This document shows positions 9,218 to 19,269 of a stretch of 40,054 bases of DNA, in pieces. Position 1 is the first letter of the stretch. Each line of letters opens with the position of its first letter. The notes below the pieces were generated by a model. That model did no database searches and had not been told where the DNA came from. It saw only the letters and a list, made by a program, of their open reading frames with translations. A program made the position numbers and the translations under genes. Source of the DNA: Chara braunii (Eukaryota > Streptophyta > Charophyceae > Charales > Characeae); assembly GCA_003427395.1 (NCBI GenBank), contig BFEA01000213.1:508755-548808 (forward strand), written 5' to 3'.

Positions 9218-9913
9218 ATGGGTGTTTCAGGGGTGGTGGCATATGTGGGTGGGTATCTGTATTTGGTCTTTTTTGCTGTGTGTCTGGCGACAGGGTTGTA
9301 TTACTTGGCAGAGCTAGTGGAAGAATACACGAGGCTCGCAAAGAAGGTTATCATGTACACAATTTTCTTTGTGATGATCCTCCACGCAGCTGTCTGGCTT
9401 GTTGATCACACTCCGTTGACCTGTGTCTTAGTGGGACTCGCAACTCACGCTGGATATCTGACCATGCTGAAGACTTTCCCTTTCATTAGGCTCACATCAC
9501 TTGAGTTTGTTGGGAGCGTTTGCCTCTTGATCTGCAGCCACATGTTATGGTTTCAGCATTTTATCTATAACCCTGTCAACCAATTCATAACCGTTGAATA
9601 CATGCTGGGGTTTGCATTGATAATGGTCTGGTTGGTTCCATTTGGGTTCTTCATTTCGCTGGCGGCAAATGAGAGTGTCCTGCCAGGTGTACCTGGACCA
9701 ATGTATGGGGGATATGTCAATAGAGGAGATACGGTAGGGATGGGGGGGGAGAGCTACAGGAGGGAGACAAGGATGGGGCAAACCTCAAGCAGAGGAGGCG
9801 GGTCATTGCTGGGGTTTTTCAAGTTCTTGATGAAGAAGAGAGATGACGTGCTTCCATCTGTTAGAGCACATGTACCGACATCGTGCATGAGTAGCAAAGA
9901 CAGAATACTGTAG
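9218..9913 (+). CDS. TEX261: TEX261/SVP26-family ER membrane protein (COPII cargo adaptor)
   Basis: A 231-residue multi-pass membrane protein of the TEX261 (animal) / Svp26 (yeast) family. Svp26 sits in the early secretory pathway and acts as an adaptor that loads Golgi glycosyltransferases into COPII vesicles. Family hallmarks seen here are ATGLYYLAELVEEYT (residues 24-38), TFPFIRLTS (86-94) and VPFGFFISLAANESVLP (140-156). Hydrophobic segments lie near residues 8-31, 44-62, 67-84, 97-116 and 129-149. They are followed by a polar Gly/Ser/Arg tail (157-231). An upstream in-frame ATG at 9158 would add 20 Arg/Gln-rich residues encoded by the tandem repeat. The start at 9218 is preferred because it places the N-terminus where the family begins. 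The coding region is uninterrupted in one exon. The length exceeds the human protein (about 196) and is close to the yeast one (about 228). No neighbouring gene has a related role. Confidence 0.93.
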   Translation: MGVSGVVAYVGGYLYLVFFAVCLATGLYYLAELVEEYTRLAKKVIMYTIFFVMILHAAVWLVDHTPLTCVLVGLATHAGYLTMLKTFPFIRLTSLEFVGSVCLLICSHMLWFQHFIYNPVNQFITVEYMLGFALIMVWLVPFGFFISLAANESVLPGVPGPMYGGYVNRGDTVGMGGESYRRETRMGQTSSRGGGSLLGFFKFLMKKRDDVLPSVRAHVPTSCMSSKDRIL

Positions 9914-10248
9914 TTCTCCTCCGCTTCACATCCCTTCCTCCCTCTTCCTTTCAGTCCTGTTCTCTCGGCATCAGTATTTAGGTCACAAGATCAGTAGGTA
10001 GGACACACTATGCCATCCAGGCAGCGTTCTTGCAAACAGCAAAATGTGCTTGCCAAAACTTGGAGGGGAATATGCTCTGCTGAAGTTGGTGGACTAAGTT
10101 GGGGTATTCAACCACCACCTGAAGAGGCTGCACAGCAGAACAATAGACCAGTGTGTGGGATTGAATCTTTGAATTGTATTGATGGGGATGGTGAGATGGG
10201 ATATAGGGATCTGTGTGTGTGCTTGGATGAGGAGGGGGCGGAGCAGGA

Positions 10249-10249
<1 letters not shown>

Positions 10250-10312
<63 letters not shown>
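10250..10312. repeat. (CA)n-(GA)n microsatellite in the probable 3' UTR
   Basis: About 23 CA units are followed by about 8 GA units. This lies between the TEX261-like stop codon and the AATAAA at 10429, so it would fall in the 3' UTR if that signal is used. Confidence 0.95.
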
Positions 10313-10313
<1 letters not shown>

Positions 10314-10428
10314 GATGCTTGTAGCATGAGTGGGATCTGCAGGGTTGTACACTTCTTTACGCAGGTGGTGCAGTGTGTGCTGCTGTCGTTTGTTGCCGTT
10401 CACCATCTCCTGCACGTCATTCAGCCGG

Positions 10429-10434
10429 AATAAA
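10429..10434 (+). terminator. Possible polyadenylation signal AATAAA
   Basis: A canonical AATAAA about 516 bases downstream of the TEX261-like stop codon, followed by a T/G-containing stretch (GGATTGTATTGC). It is the first clear AATAAA found by eye after the gene. Use of the site is an inference. Confidence 0.4.
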
Positions 10435-10640
10435 GGATTGTATTGCACGAGTTATCTGGTTTTGACCAGTGAGTCGACCCATTGATGAATGCTTTATTGT
10501 GGAGGATAGGTTTAAGCGTGATAAGCAGGTCTTTCCTCTCTTTCCCCGCTTACCTCTTTTGTGGGTGCGTGTGTTTGTGTTAGAGAGAGAGAGGGAGAGA
10601 GGGCAGGAAGAAAGCGAGGGGGGGGGTGGAAGGGAAGGGG

Positions 10641-10757
10641 GGGTGATTGGTGGTGACTGGGACAATTGTGTACACATTCTTGATTTTTGTGGCAAAGGGG
10701 GTGATTGGTGGTGACTGAGAATGTTGTGTACACATTCGTGATTTTTCTGGCAAATAC
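10641..10757. repeat. 58-bp tandem duplication
   Basis: Two units (about 10641-10698 and 10699-10757) share GGGTGATTGGTGGTGACTG, then TTGTGTACACATTC(T/G)TGATTTTT and TGGCAAA. The period is 58, measured between the two TGATTGG sites at 10644 and 10702. A G-run precedes each unit. Confidence 0.88.
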
Positions 10758-10798
10758 ATTAAATTTTAAAGTCATGTCACTTGTTTTATCAGTGAGAA

Positions 10799-10840
10799 AG
10801 GGAGAGTGGGGGGAGGGGGGGGGAGGGGGGGAGGGGAGTG
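10799..10840 (+). repeat. G-run cluster with G-quadruplex potential
   Basis: Several runs of five to nine G separated by single A bases, on the plus strand. It has many ways to form a four-tract G-quadruplex. No gene is linked to it. Confidence 0.7.
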
Positions 10841-10859
10841 CGCATCCTTGATTATGTCA

Positions 10860-11380
10860 AAAATTCTCAAAATCATGTTGCTTGTTTTATATGTGTGATT
10901 TGATTGTCCACAATTTGTCTCAGATGTCCACTTTTTATTTGATGGGTTGCACAATTTATGTTCTCTTCTAATTTGGCATAGTTGGTGTATGATCATCCTA
11001 CTAACCCAGGTTTAAACCACCAGTACGAGGATTCCCACTGCAGAGCATTCCGAGCCGGGAGACTACCAATGGTATCCAGTCGCTCAGCAACCCTCCTCTC
11101 CCAACTGTGCACATTGTAAGCACAGCCAGCTGGACCCTCTACGGGCGGGAGCCCCCGTACAAGATCTGCACCGCCTTGCGACCGCTCCCCCGTGGGGTAC
11201 CTGGCCAGGGATGTGAATGTGCTGGAGTCAATTATCGTGGATTCCTAGCGCGGGATTTTCTTGCGAGTGGCAACACACTCGACCGAGCCAACCAGAACTC
11301 GAAACTGCCGCCTGTGTCTTGAGACACCCGAACCTGTGGAACACAGGCGCCCGACCAACTTACCAGAAGTGTGATTAAAG
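10860..11380. other. Left flank of gypsy element 1, no gene recognised
   Basis: Mixed-composition DNA between the G-run cluster and the left LTR. The open frames here overlap each other in antisense and match no family I know. The last four bases (CACT, 11381-11384) are the left target-site duplication of element 1. Confidence 0.5.
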
Positions 11381-11384
11381 CACT

Positions 11385-12274
11385 TGCAATCAGACTCGTC
11401 TTCTTTCCTACTTCGCATGCATGAAAACCAATGGCAATCACACTGGCGCCAGGCACCCACACGAAGCTCAGAGATGTCGAGGCCAAGATCACAGTTCAGA
11501 TTCAAACTTGCTTCGAATAGCTATGGTGTCTGTGTGCCCTCACAGCACCCTTCTGACGCTGTATTCCCAGCAACTGTTCACACGCACGCTACTCTGGATC
11601 TCCATGGATGTCCCATACACGCTCACACTCTTCACACAACTCACTCACACAGGTACGCTACAGCCTACTGCTATCTGTGGCAGCTATGGCCGCCTTCTAC
11701 TCCCTGCTACTGGCCACATCTCCCTCACTGCCCTCTTCTTCCTCGGGCACCTGCAGACCTCTTTGCACAAGTCACTCAGGCAGCACTTCCACACGGCTCA
11801 CAGGCTGAATGAATGAATGACTGGACGCTGCCTCTTGATTTATACTTCGGTTGGTCGCTGGTCTGCTCCTTTCCACCGGACTCAAGGTGCACACAGTCCC
11901 ACATGGTACAACTGGGACTGGGTACCGCTGACTAGACAAGTTTGGACTGCCCACTTGCCTGTAGCCTAACCTGAGCAATTCTCGAAAGGCCACATCCGGA
12001 CCTTTTGGAATTGTGTAGACTTGGCCTTTCGGGACTGTAGCAGCTACGACCTTGACGTTTCAGGACTGTAGCAGCTACGACCCCCACTTGACAGACCTGC
12101 GGTTCAAGACCCATGACCACACTATCCTGCAATAGACAACAAACGCCTTCCAACACACAGGTCACGGGTTAAAACACAAAGGAGGTGACTCGGTACTGTG
12201 CACGGGTGAGGCTAAGGTCTGGGGATTGAGCCCTGGGATCTGTGTCTGCTACTGCAAAGGTGAAAACCGTTTCA
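11385..12274 (-). repeat. 3' LTR of element 1
   Basis: An 890-bp LTR with TGCAATCAGAC at the left end and ...GTTTCA at the right end. It aligns along its length with 19270-20219. A minus-strand TATA-like TATAAATC lies at 11837-11844. The purine-leaning GGCTGGCGGGAG just inside the LTR (minus strand, around 12275-12286) is in the polypurine-tract position, although it is not a pure purine run. Confidence 0.93.
11837..11844 (-). promoter_or_regulatory. TATA-like box in the 3' LTR of element 1
   Basis: The minus strand reads GTATAAATCAAGAGGC. The same box occurs at the matching place in the other LTR (19730-19737), so it is conserved across LTR divergence. Confidence 0.5.
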
Positions 12275-12380
12275 CTCCCGCCAGCCTAAATTTGAGGTCC
12301 TCCGAGAATGTATTAATCTACAGCAGGATTTTTACCATTCTTAGCTCTTTCGTAGGCACGGATTACATCGGGAGCAGTCT

Positions 12381-12740
12381 CTAGAAGCTCTGTTCGGATA
12401 AGCAGCGGTCGTCTTCCAGTTCTTGATAAGAAAATCTGACTTTGTACTGTTTCTGTGGACGACCTCTACCTCCTGTTCTGAATACATCCTCACCTACTAT
12501 GTGATCAACGTAGTACCTTCTATCCATGTCTGGAGCGATTATGGACCTTCTCGATGGGAATTGCTGACTCGTAGTGCAAGGCAACAACTTTGAAACTGGG
12601 TAGGTGTGGAGGTGTGCTGGAATCTCTATGGTGTAAGACGGCCCATCTTCTCCGCCCTTAACGTCCAGAACTGGCCACGGTCCGCTATATGCAGGTAGCA
12701 ACTTCTGCGAAATGTTCTCCTCGGGAGCGAACTCTTTGGA
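12381..12740 (-). pseudogene. Element 1 integrase C-terminus and chromodomain-like tail
   Basis: Minus-strand frame continuing the integrase after a TAG in the block VKSKEFAPEENISQKL. Element 2 has Trp just before VKSKEF, so the stop looks like a TGG-to-TAG change. A GPW-type GPY/F motif (PAYSGPWPVLDVK) follows, then LHTYPVSKLLPC. The chromodomain-like end has YYVDHIVGEDVFRTGG and QYKVRFSYQE, resembling the chromodomain strands 'Y.VE.I' and 'YLVKWKGY' with Phe where many have Trp. Chromodomains direct insertion of chromoviruses to marked chromatin. Compared with element 2, the WFTREKLVETAP end is degraded. Confidence 0.8.
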
Positions 12741-13800
12741 CTTGACCTAGACTAAGTCGCCTACTTGGAACTGTGATGGGCGACGGTGTTTATTAGCTTG
12801 TTCTATCATCCTATGCTGGGCCTTCCTGAGGTTCTCTAGCACTTTAGCAATCTCTTTCTCATGTTGTAGTGCAAACTCCCTAGTTCCGGGCGGTAGGCTC
12901 TGGATTTGATCCGGGTTTAGTCCTTCCAACGGTCTGCGTGGTTTAAAGGACTTGTGCAGCTCATTGGGAGTGTGGCAAATGGCTAGGTGAACATTGTTAT
13001 TGTATTCGCTAGCTACCTTTGGGAGCATCTCGTCCCAGTTGACTTGATCGGGTCTAATATACATTATGAGAACTTGCTGCAGGATCTTATTCATCTGTTC
13101 GATCTGACCGTTAGTCTTTGGGTGACGGCCAAATGACATTAGCAACCTAGAGCCATGGACTCTCATCAGCTCCTATCAGTTCTAACTAGTGAACCTGGTA
13201 TCTTTGTCACTAACTATGAACAGTTGTAGACCATGTTCATTGACCCAATGATAAAAAAAAATTCTATTACTAAATTGGTACGTGCCTCTGAAGGCAAGGG
13301 AACGAGAACTGCATATTTGCTAAACCTATCGACTATAACCAAGACTTGGTTTTTGCCATACGTACTTCGGACCCCAGCATCCATGAAATCTATAGACGCT
13401 GACTCTCCGGGCCCTGAGGGAATAGGCAAAGGTTCGAGAAGACCTAGAGGGGCTCACGTAGTGGTCTTGTTCCTCTGTCACACCTTACAACTGCGTACAT
13501 ACTCTATACAGTCTGCCTTCATGCTAGGCCATGTATACGCGCAAACAAGGTTGGCTAATGTCTTTTGCCAAGCGACGTGTCCCTCTGTATCGTGGCATAT
13601 CCCTAAGATCAAACTACGGATCTCCTCAATGTTGGGAACACACAATCGGTCAGCTGCGTTACTCTTCTCAAATAACAACCCATCTGTAGTGCGGTAATCT
13701 GGTTCAGACTCTAGGACCTCCTTGACTCTCTTGAGCAGGTCACTATAAATAGGGTCTTGCTTATATGCCTCTTTCACCTTCTATTGCAGGTCTCTCCCTA
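12741..13800 (-). pseudogene. Element 1 integrase (broken by a frameshift and nonsense changes)
   Basis: The zinc-binding HHCC region is at about 13478-13777: HDTEGH, then YTWPSM and VRSCKV. The last Cys position is a TGA stop (13478-13480). The catalytic core follows: first Asp in SIDFMDAG, second Asp in IVSDKDTRF, Glu in NGQIEQMNK. The frame breaks at a nine-A run (13253-13261), where the sequence after VIEFFF shifts. Three more stops cluster after DTRFTS. The region after Glu (12747-13166) is open and ends at FQVGDLV. The integrase would have joined element cDNA to host DNA; this copy cannot be active. Confidence 0.88.
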
Positions 13801-13859
13801 TGTCCAGATGGTGTACTCTCTCTCCAAAGTAATTTGCTCTTCTATTCAGAGCATCCGCA

Positions 13860-14420
13860 ACTACATTTTACTTTCCTTTAACAGGCTTGAGCTCAAAGTC
13901 AAACTGGTCTTGCGGCTCACCTAGTAAGCTTAGGTGTCATCTTGCGTCTTCAGCCGCCTCAATGTCTCGTGGGCTGAATAGACTTTGAATTGCCTCTCAA
14001 GCAAGTAATGCTTCCAGTGGTCTAGCGCTTGCCTGAGAGCGTAGAGTTCCCTCTCATAGGTTGATGTCGCTACCTTCTCTAAAGGCATCCTAGTAGACAT
14101 GAACTCTACGGGTCTATATCCATTGCCATCATCTTGCTATAGGACAACACCCATACCGTATTGACTTGCATCAGTGGTGACAACAAAAGGCAAAGACGGA
14201 TCAGCTCCCTTGAGGATTGAGTACTCTATAAGGGCCCACTTTAATTTCTTCAAGGCCGATGTACAGTCTTGGTCCCACTTCCAAATCACTTCTTTCTTTC
14301 GCAATCTGCGAAGGGGAGCAACAATGGTAAAAAAGTTCCTCACGAACTTCCTATAGTAATTTGCCAATCCTAAGAACGACCGCAACTCTGTCAATGTACA
14401 TGGAGTTAGTCTCTAATCGC
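13860..14420 (-). pseudogene. Element 1 RNase H region
   Basis: The RT-RNase H connection is recognisable as FLGLANYYRKFVRNF (about 14340-14390). The RNase H start is VTTDASQYGMGVVL (about 14137-14190), with the first catalytic Asp in TTDAS. A stop follows directly. The downstream sequence in the same frame keeps the family block STYERELYALRQALDHW (about 14000-14065). RNase H degrades RNA in the RNA-DNA hybrid during reverse transcription. Confidence 0.85.
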
Positions 14421-15392
14421 TGCTATCTTGGTGTCCTCAGGCTTTATGTCGTCTCCATCTAGGATGTGGTCAAGTAGAAAACATGTGTCTTGGCCCACTA
14501 ACGCTTCTTTGCGTTGATCTTGAAGTTATTTTGTCAGCTTCTCCAAGACCTGCCTCATATGAGCCGCGTGCTCCTGGAGGGTATTGCTAAACACTAGAAC
14601 ATCATCTAAGTACATGATCACAAATCTATCTAACCACAACTTGTACAAATCGTTCATACAGTGCTGAAACGTGGTTGGCGCGTTGGTTAGTGCAAAGGGC
14701 ATCATTATGAACTCACAGTGACCATATTTCGTCTAGAACGCAGTCTGGCACAAGTCATTAGGATGGACACCTATCTGGTGATAACTTGACTTCAAATCTA
14801 TCTTGGAGAAATACTTGCAACCTTGCACCCGGTCCAATAGGTCATCTGTATGGGGCAACGGTTCTGCATTTCTCACAGTGACGACGTTAAAACCCCTATA
14901 GTCAATGCACATTTTTAATTCTCCCTCTTTCTTGGGGACGAACAGGACAGGCGCTAGAAACAGAGATGAGCTGGGCCTAATCCAACCCTTCTCAAGGAGC
15001 TCGTTTAAGTGTTTGCGCAACTCTAACTCCCTTGGGGACATTCTATACACAACTCCCTTAGGAGTTCTACTTCCAGGCTCTATTTCAATGCGATGCTGGA
15101 TTGGCCGCGACACTACTTCGGTAGGCGGCTTAGACAAATTTGCATACTCTTCCAGCAATTTGGCAATGCGAGGGTCGATCAACTCTTTCTTTTCAGGCTC
15201 AGTAACTGGCCTAACATAGGCTACAAAGACCTGTTCTTCTAGCTGCTCCTGGTTTACTAACCTTGCGAATGCAGGAGTGTTGCGGCAGCAATGTGCTAAG
15301 GGGTTGTCTACCTCTGACACATGAAACAAGCGAGCAATCTTAACTTCACCTGATGGACTTGGGAGCCTATGGCTCCTGCTGCCTCTTCCCAA
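14421..15392 (-). pseudogene. Element 1 reverse transcriptase
   Basis: The frame 14733-15392 holds the N-terminal half. Residues include PSSSLFLAPVLFVPKKEGEL, MCIDYRGFNVVTV, and YFSKIDLKSSYHQIGV with the first catalytic Asp in KIDLKSSY. After a stop, the same reading continues with FIMMPFALTNAPTTFQHCMN and VIMYLDDVLVFSN. The YLDD catalytic motif is intact at 14601-14612. Stops separate the halves and follow the thumb region, so the protein is not made intact. RT copies the element RNA to DNA from the tRNA-Met primer. Confidence 0.92.
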
Positions 15393-15690
15393 TCCATTCC
15401 TATGACCGTATCTAATGGGAGATTGTCCTCTATGAGGAGACTCAGGGAATGGACTTTCTCTACTTTCCCATCTTTCTCTAGGTGGAAATATGCCTGGACT
15501 CCCTCGACGTAATCCTCGATTCGCATAGTGCGATTGTCTGCGAGGATATTGACTATAGGTTCTTCTAGCTTTTTGATTTTCAAACTTAGCTTTACTTTCT
15601 ACAGCGCTTTGCGGCTAATATAGCTACGGGTGGCCCCACTGTCTATAAGGGCCCCTCCCCTGCCTCTAAAGACCTCTACATCTACTAACA
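15308..15690 (-). pseudogene. Element 1 aspartic protease
   Basis: The catalytic DSG lies in ALIDSGATRSYIS (DSG at 15635-15643), typical of retropepsin-like proteases of gypsy elements. A stop follows soon after (in ISRKAL then stop). The open frame 15308-15583 then continues with MKIKKLEEPIV, YFHLEK and LPLDTVIGMDWEE, where the 'V(I/L)GMDW' block is the usual C-terminal part. The protease would have matured the gag-pol polyprotein. Confidence 0.85.
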
Positions 15691-15959
15691 CTAGCTGCCC
15701 TTTTCCATCTTTCTTCATCTTGGCCCAGACTGGCATCCTCTGCCAGACCTGCGAGGGAAGTGCCTAGAGAGACTAACGCAAACAGTCTTTGGACAGCTAC
15801 CTAGGCACTGGCCAACAACCTTTGCCATAGACACGTGGTTTGGGAGTCTCTCTATGGTGCATGCACTCTTCTCCACATGGTCTAGGGGTAAGGGCGGTTG
15901 CGACCCCTATCGATGGTTGCCTTTTGCTGCCTCTGCAACAACTCGTCAGACATCTCTAT

Positions 15960-17898
15960 ACTTGGGGCAGTACTTGATCATATGCCCCGGATCACCACAG
16001 TAAATGTACTAATCCGCATCCATTCGTCTCTGCCACAAGTCTGATCTAAGCCCAACGCTTCCCAGGGTCTGCCTTGCGGCAGGCCAAGGTGCCATTCACC
16101 CCTTCCGGGAGGTGATAAATTGGAACGAGGACGGTTTTGTGGGGGACCTTGACCCCTACCTCCCTCTTGGCGGTTTCCTCTGTCGCCAACCCCCTGATCG
16201 CCCTATCCTCGACCACCAGAGGCCCGGCCCCCTTGGCCCCGGCCTCCCCCTCTTCCTTGCGGCCTCTTTCCAGCCGCGACAACAACACAAGTCCTCCCCT
16301 GACTAGTGCTACTGTCTTCCTCCTCTAGGCCCCACTCAATCTAACTAGAGGGGACCTCTTCCATACCACCTCCATCTAAAGTAAGGATGTGGTGATCCTT
16401 GACCCTGACTTGGCCTGAGATGGTACTACCCTTCCATTTCTGCCCGTTGTCTAGATCTTTGTGTCAGAAAGTGGATGCTGGCATGGACTGGGCTTCAAAA
16501 GCCACCACCTCCCTACTCTGTGTATCGTAGGTTATGGCCGGTTGTTCAATCTTCCCAAAGAAGCGCCTGTGCAAAGCATCGGGCATGGCACGAAAGAATA
16601 ATTGGACTAATTGGGTCGCAACCAACCCATGTCCAGGGACGGCAACCAACTCATCCATGACACCCTTGAGTGCCCTGACACTCTTCCACCGACGAGCATG
16701 GATAGTTTGCAGCTTGTCAGAGGCTCTAAGCCCCCGAGTGATATCTGCAAATCGCTCACGGAGTAATTAGAAAAATTCGCTTAGGGGGTTGATCATGGAA
16801 TAAGCTACCATATCATTATCGCATCTGGCGGCGTGGGCAAGTGATCTAGCGAAGCTAGACGCTTCATCTTTAAGGGTGTGGAAGGCAATAAAAACTTGCT
16901 CCTTAGGCAAGATCTTCTACATGTGAACATAAGACTTAATGTTCACCTCCCAGTTGTCAAAGTCCTCTCCGCTCTTTCCACTATAGGAGTCAAGGAACTT
17001 CACCTTTACTGGCTCCCTACGTGGACGGGCTTCCTCCTCCTTTGGGGCAGCAAACTTTGCGCATTCCATGGCGCCTGTGCAAAATCGTTGTGTGTCCTCT
17101 AACCTTGCTTTCATCTCGGTGCCCACATGCATCATCATATCGCGCGCAGATTCTTTGAAGCCCAAGCGTATGGACTGCAAAGCGATATCATGGCCTCTCA
17201 TAAACTGCGGTTGCTCTTGCTGGGCCTTTACCAGGACTTCTATGTTTCAAGACAGAGTTCCTATCTTCCCCTGAAGGTCTGCCTGGTCTTCCATCTGTCT
17301 TCTCTGCTCGTCCACCTCCCTCAACTCCTCTATTTCATCCGCCGCTCCAGCCGTCTCGTCTTCTCTCTTGTGAGGTGCAATTTCCACTCCAACCTTTTCT
17401 TTTCATCCATTGTCTGGCGGCTAAGGGATTTTCCTCCGCCTGGACCTCCCTCATCACCGCCTCCTGTTTTGCCCTGGGGACATGCAACATCGCGTCTTCT
17501 TCCTCTCCCAGGGACAGACTAGCAACCCATTCCGACACCTTCTCCATCCTCTGGTCCTCTTCCTTCGCGCTGCTCAACTCCCCTCTTTCCCTTCTGACAT
17601 TTCTTTCCAAGGGGATTTCTTCCTCTACTTCTTTTTCTTCTTTGACCACCTTCAACTTCTCTTCTTCTTCTTTCTTCAATCTCTCCATCTTCTCCTCCAA
17701 CTTTTTCATCTTCGCCGCCAGCTCCTCCATTAAGGCCAACTTCTTGGCCTGTTTAATCAACTCCTTCACCTCTTTTTCTTTTCTCTCTTTCAACAGGGCA
17801 GCGGCTTGCTCCTCTTGAGCCTTGCTATAAGGGGTGGTGCTCGTACAGCTTCGCAGGTTCACCATGTTGAAAGGTGCACAACCAAGTGATAGTTCCAC
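15960..17898 (-). pseudogene. Element 1 gag (coiled coil, retrotrans_gag core, zinc knuckle)
   Basis: The N-terminal part (17335-17898) is a long Lys/Glu-rich predicted coiled coil. The core follows in pieces. It includes VKFLDSYSGKSGEDFDNW and EVNIKSYVHM (16917-17201), the 'F.G...EDF..W' start of the retrotransposon gag family. A second piece (16464-16658) has VATQLVQLFFRAMPDALHRR. A zinc knuckle lies at 15967-16008: YIYCGDPGHMIKYC, which matches CX2CX4HX4C except that the first Cys is Tyr. Several stops and at least one frame change separate the pieces. Gag would form the particle and package element RNA. Confidence 0.82.
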
Positions 17899-17899
17899 T

Positions 17900-18550
17900 C
17901 CTCACCACTTAGACTTCCACCCACTGACTGGCTGACTAACTGACCGACTCTCTAAGGATCACATGTTACCACAACCGATGGAAGCTTTCACCACCACTGT
18001 CCGTTACGATCCTCGACCCAGATGCCGTGCACGTGTGGTCAACCCACCTGGCTTTCACTCCAGTTCATAACCCTGTCAAATAGGGTTTCTAGCCTACCTA
18101 AGGCTATGGCTGTCACAACAGGACTTCACTGCTGATCAGGAGGCATTTAAGGAGATCCCCCATAGCTCCTCAAGAATTCTTTAACGTCACAGACAAGACG
18201 ACGCGATCAGCAAGTCCTCTCAAGACTTAGACAGCCGGTTGTGCAGCCTAGAGCTCGGATTTTGGGCTAACCATGCCACACTGAGCACCCCGCCGGTCTG
18301 TACCGGTCTTTGGGAGGGTTAGTCCTCCGGGACTTGTCAGTCGTTAGACATGGACAGCAGCCCTACTCTGCCCGTGTGGGTCTGGTCAACACAGCTCTAT
18401 GACCATACACACGGAGTTCCTATCACCTGGACAGAAAGTGACTCGATGCAGAAAGAAGAGACAAACCGATTCAGCAAGTACCATGGGGTGAGTGCTCATC
18501 CATAGGGCGAGGGGTTAAGTGGAAGGCTTGGCGAGGTAATACCAACTCCA
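17900..18550. other. Leader region between gag and the TTGACC array, no gene
   Basis: This is the untranslated leader of element 1 on the minus strand. I see no convincing frame, and it holds only scattered duplications of short words. It contains one CTATGGCTGTC motif near 18103. Confidence 0.5.
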
Positions 18551-18566
18551 GCTTGGTCAGATCTGG

Positions 18567-18672
18567 GTCACCGCCTTGGTCAACGTCGGTCAACGCCTCG
18601 GTCAATGCCTGTCAACACCTTGGTCAATGTGGTCAACGCCGGTCAACGCCTCGGTCAATGCTCCGGTCAACT
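18567..18672 (-). promoter_or_regulatory. Minisatellite of nine TTGAC (W-box core) motifs in the element 1 leader
   Basis: On the plus strand GTCAA occurs nine times in about 105 bp, eight of them as GGTCAA in the degenerate unit GGTCAA(C/T)GCC(TC). On the minus strand, the transcribed sense of the element, this is TTGACC, the core of the W-box bound by plant WRKY factors. It lies between the PBS and gag. Regulatory action is an inference. It could be a plain minisatellite. Confidence 0.5.
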
Positions 18673-18906
18673 CTTCAAGCTTGGCTATGGCTGCCGACCC
18701 CTTCTCCTTCCTTACCCGCACCTTCCTACTTCACCCCGGCTATGGCTTCCTTCTCCTCCCTCGTCCCTCCTTCCTTCTTCACTTTCTTTCTTCCTCCTCG
18801 ATTTTTGTGCTCACTTCTGGTCCCTTAGTCTTTCTCTCCGTGTCTGAGCTCGGCGGTTATGGCCACCACTCTCCTCCTTGAACCGCAACAACCACTCTTG
18901 TATCGC

Positions 18907-18907
<1 letters not shown>

Positions 18908-18970
<63 letters not shown>

Positions 18971-19035
18971 NNNNNNNNNNNNNNNNNNNNNNNNNNNNNN
19001 NNNNNNNNNNNNNNNNNNNNNNNNNNNNNNNNNNN

Positions 19036-19100
<65 letters not shown>
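18908..19100. repeat. (CT)n microsatellite containing a 65-base assembly gap
   Basis: CT runs at about 18908-18970 and 19036-19100 flank 65 N (18971-19035). The true repeat length is unknown. The gap lies in the leader of element 1, between the PBS and gag. Confidence 0.98.
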
Positions 19101-19104
<4 letters not shown>

Positions 19105-19252
19105 TCGTCATCATCATTGTCGGTGCAGGTGTGTGGCGAGTAGCGCAGCTATGCCGCTCCTTCTTCTATGGCGCAGCTGCTGATGTGGTGCCCAGCTGCT
19201 GCCTCTCCTTCTTCCTATTGACGTCGACGATGGCGGTGTGGAACAGTAGGGA

Positions 19253-19268
19253 ACCAGCTCCGATACCA
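19253..19268 (-). promoter_or_regulatory. Primer-binding site of element 1
   Basis: The minus strand reads TGGTATCGGAGCTGGT. It matches the 3' end of initiator tRNA-Met except for one position against the common TGGTATCAGAGC. One base separates it from the end of the right LTR (CA at 19270-19271 on the minus strand). Confidence 0.88.
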
Positions 19269-19269
19269 G

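Noticed and set aside
18859-19143. Ser-Leu repeat frames across the N gap
   Set aside because: They are translations of (CT)n and contain unknown residues from the gap.
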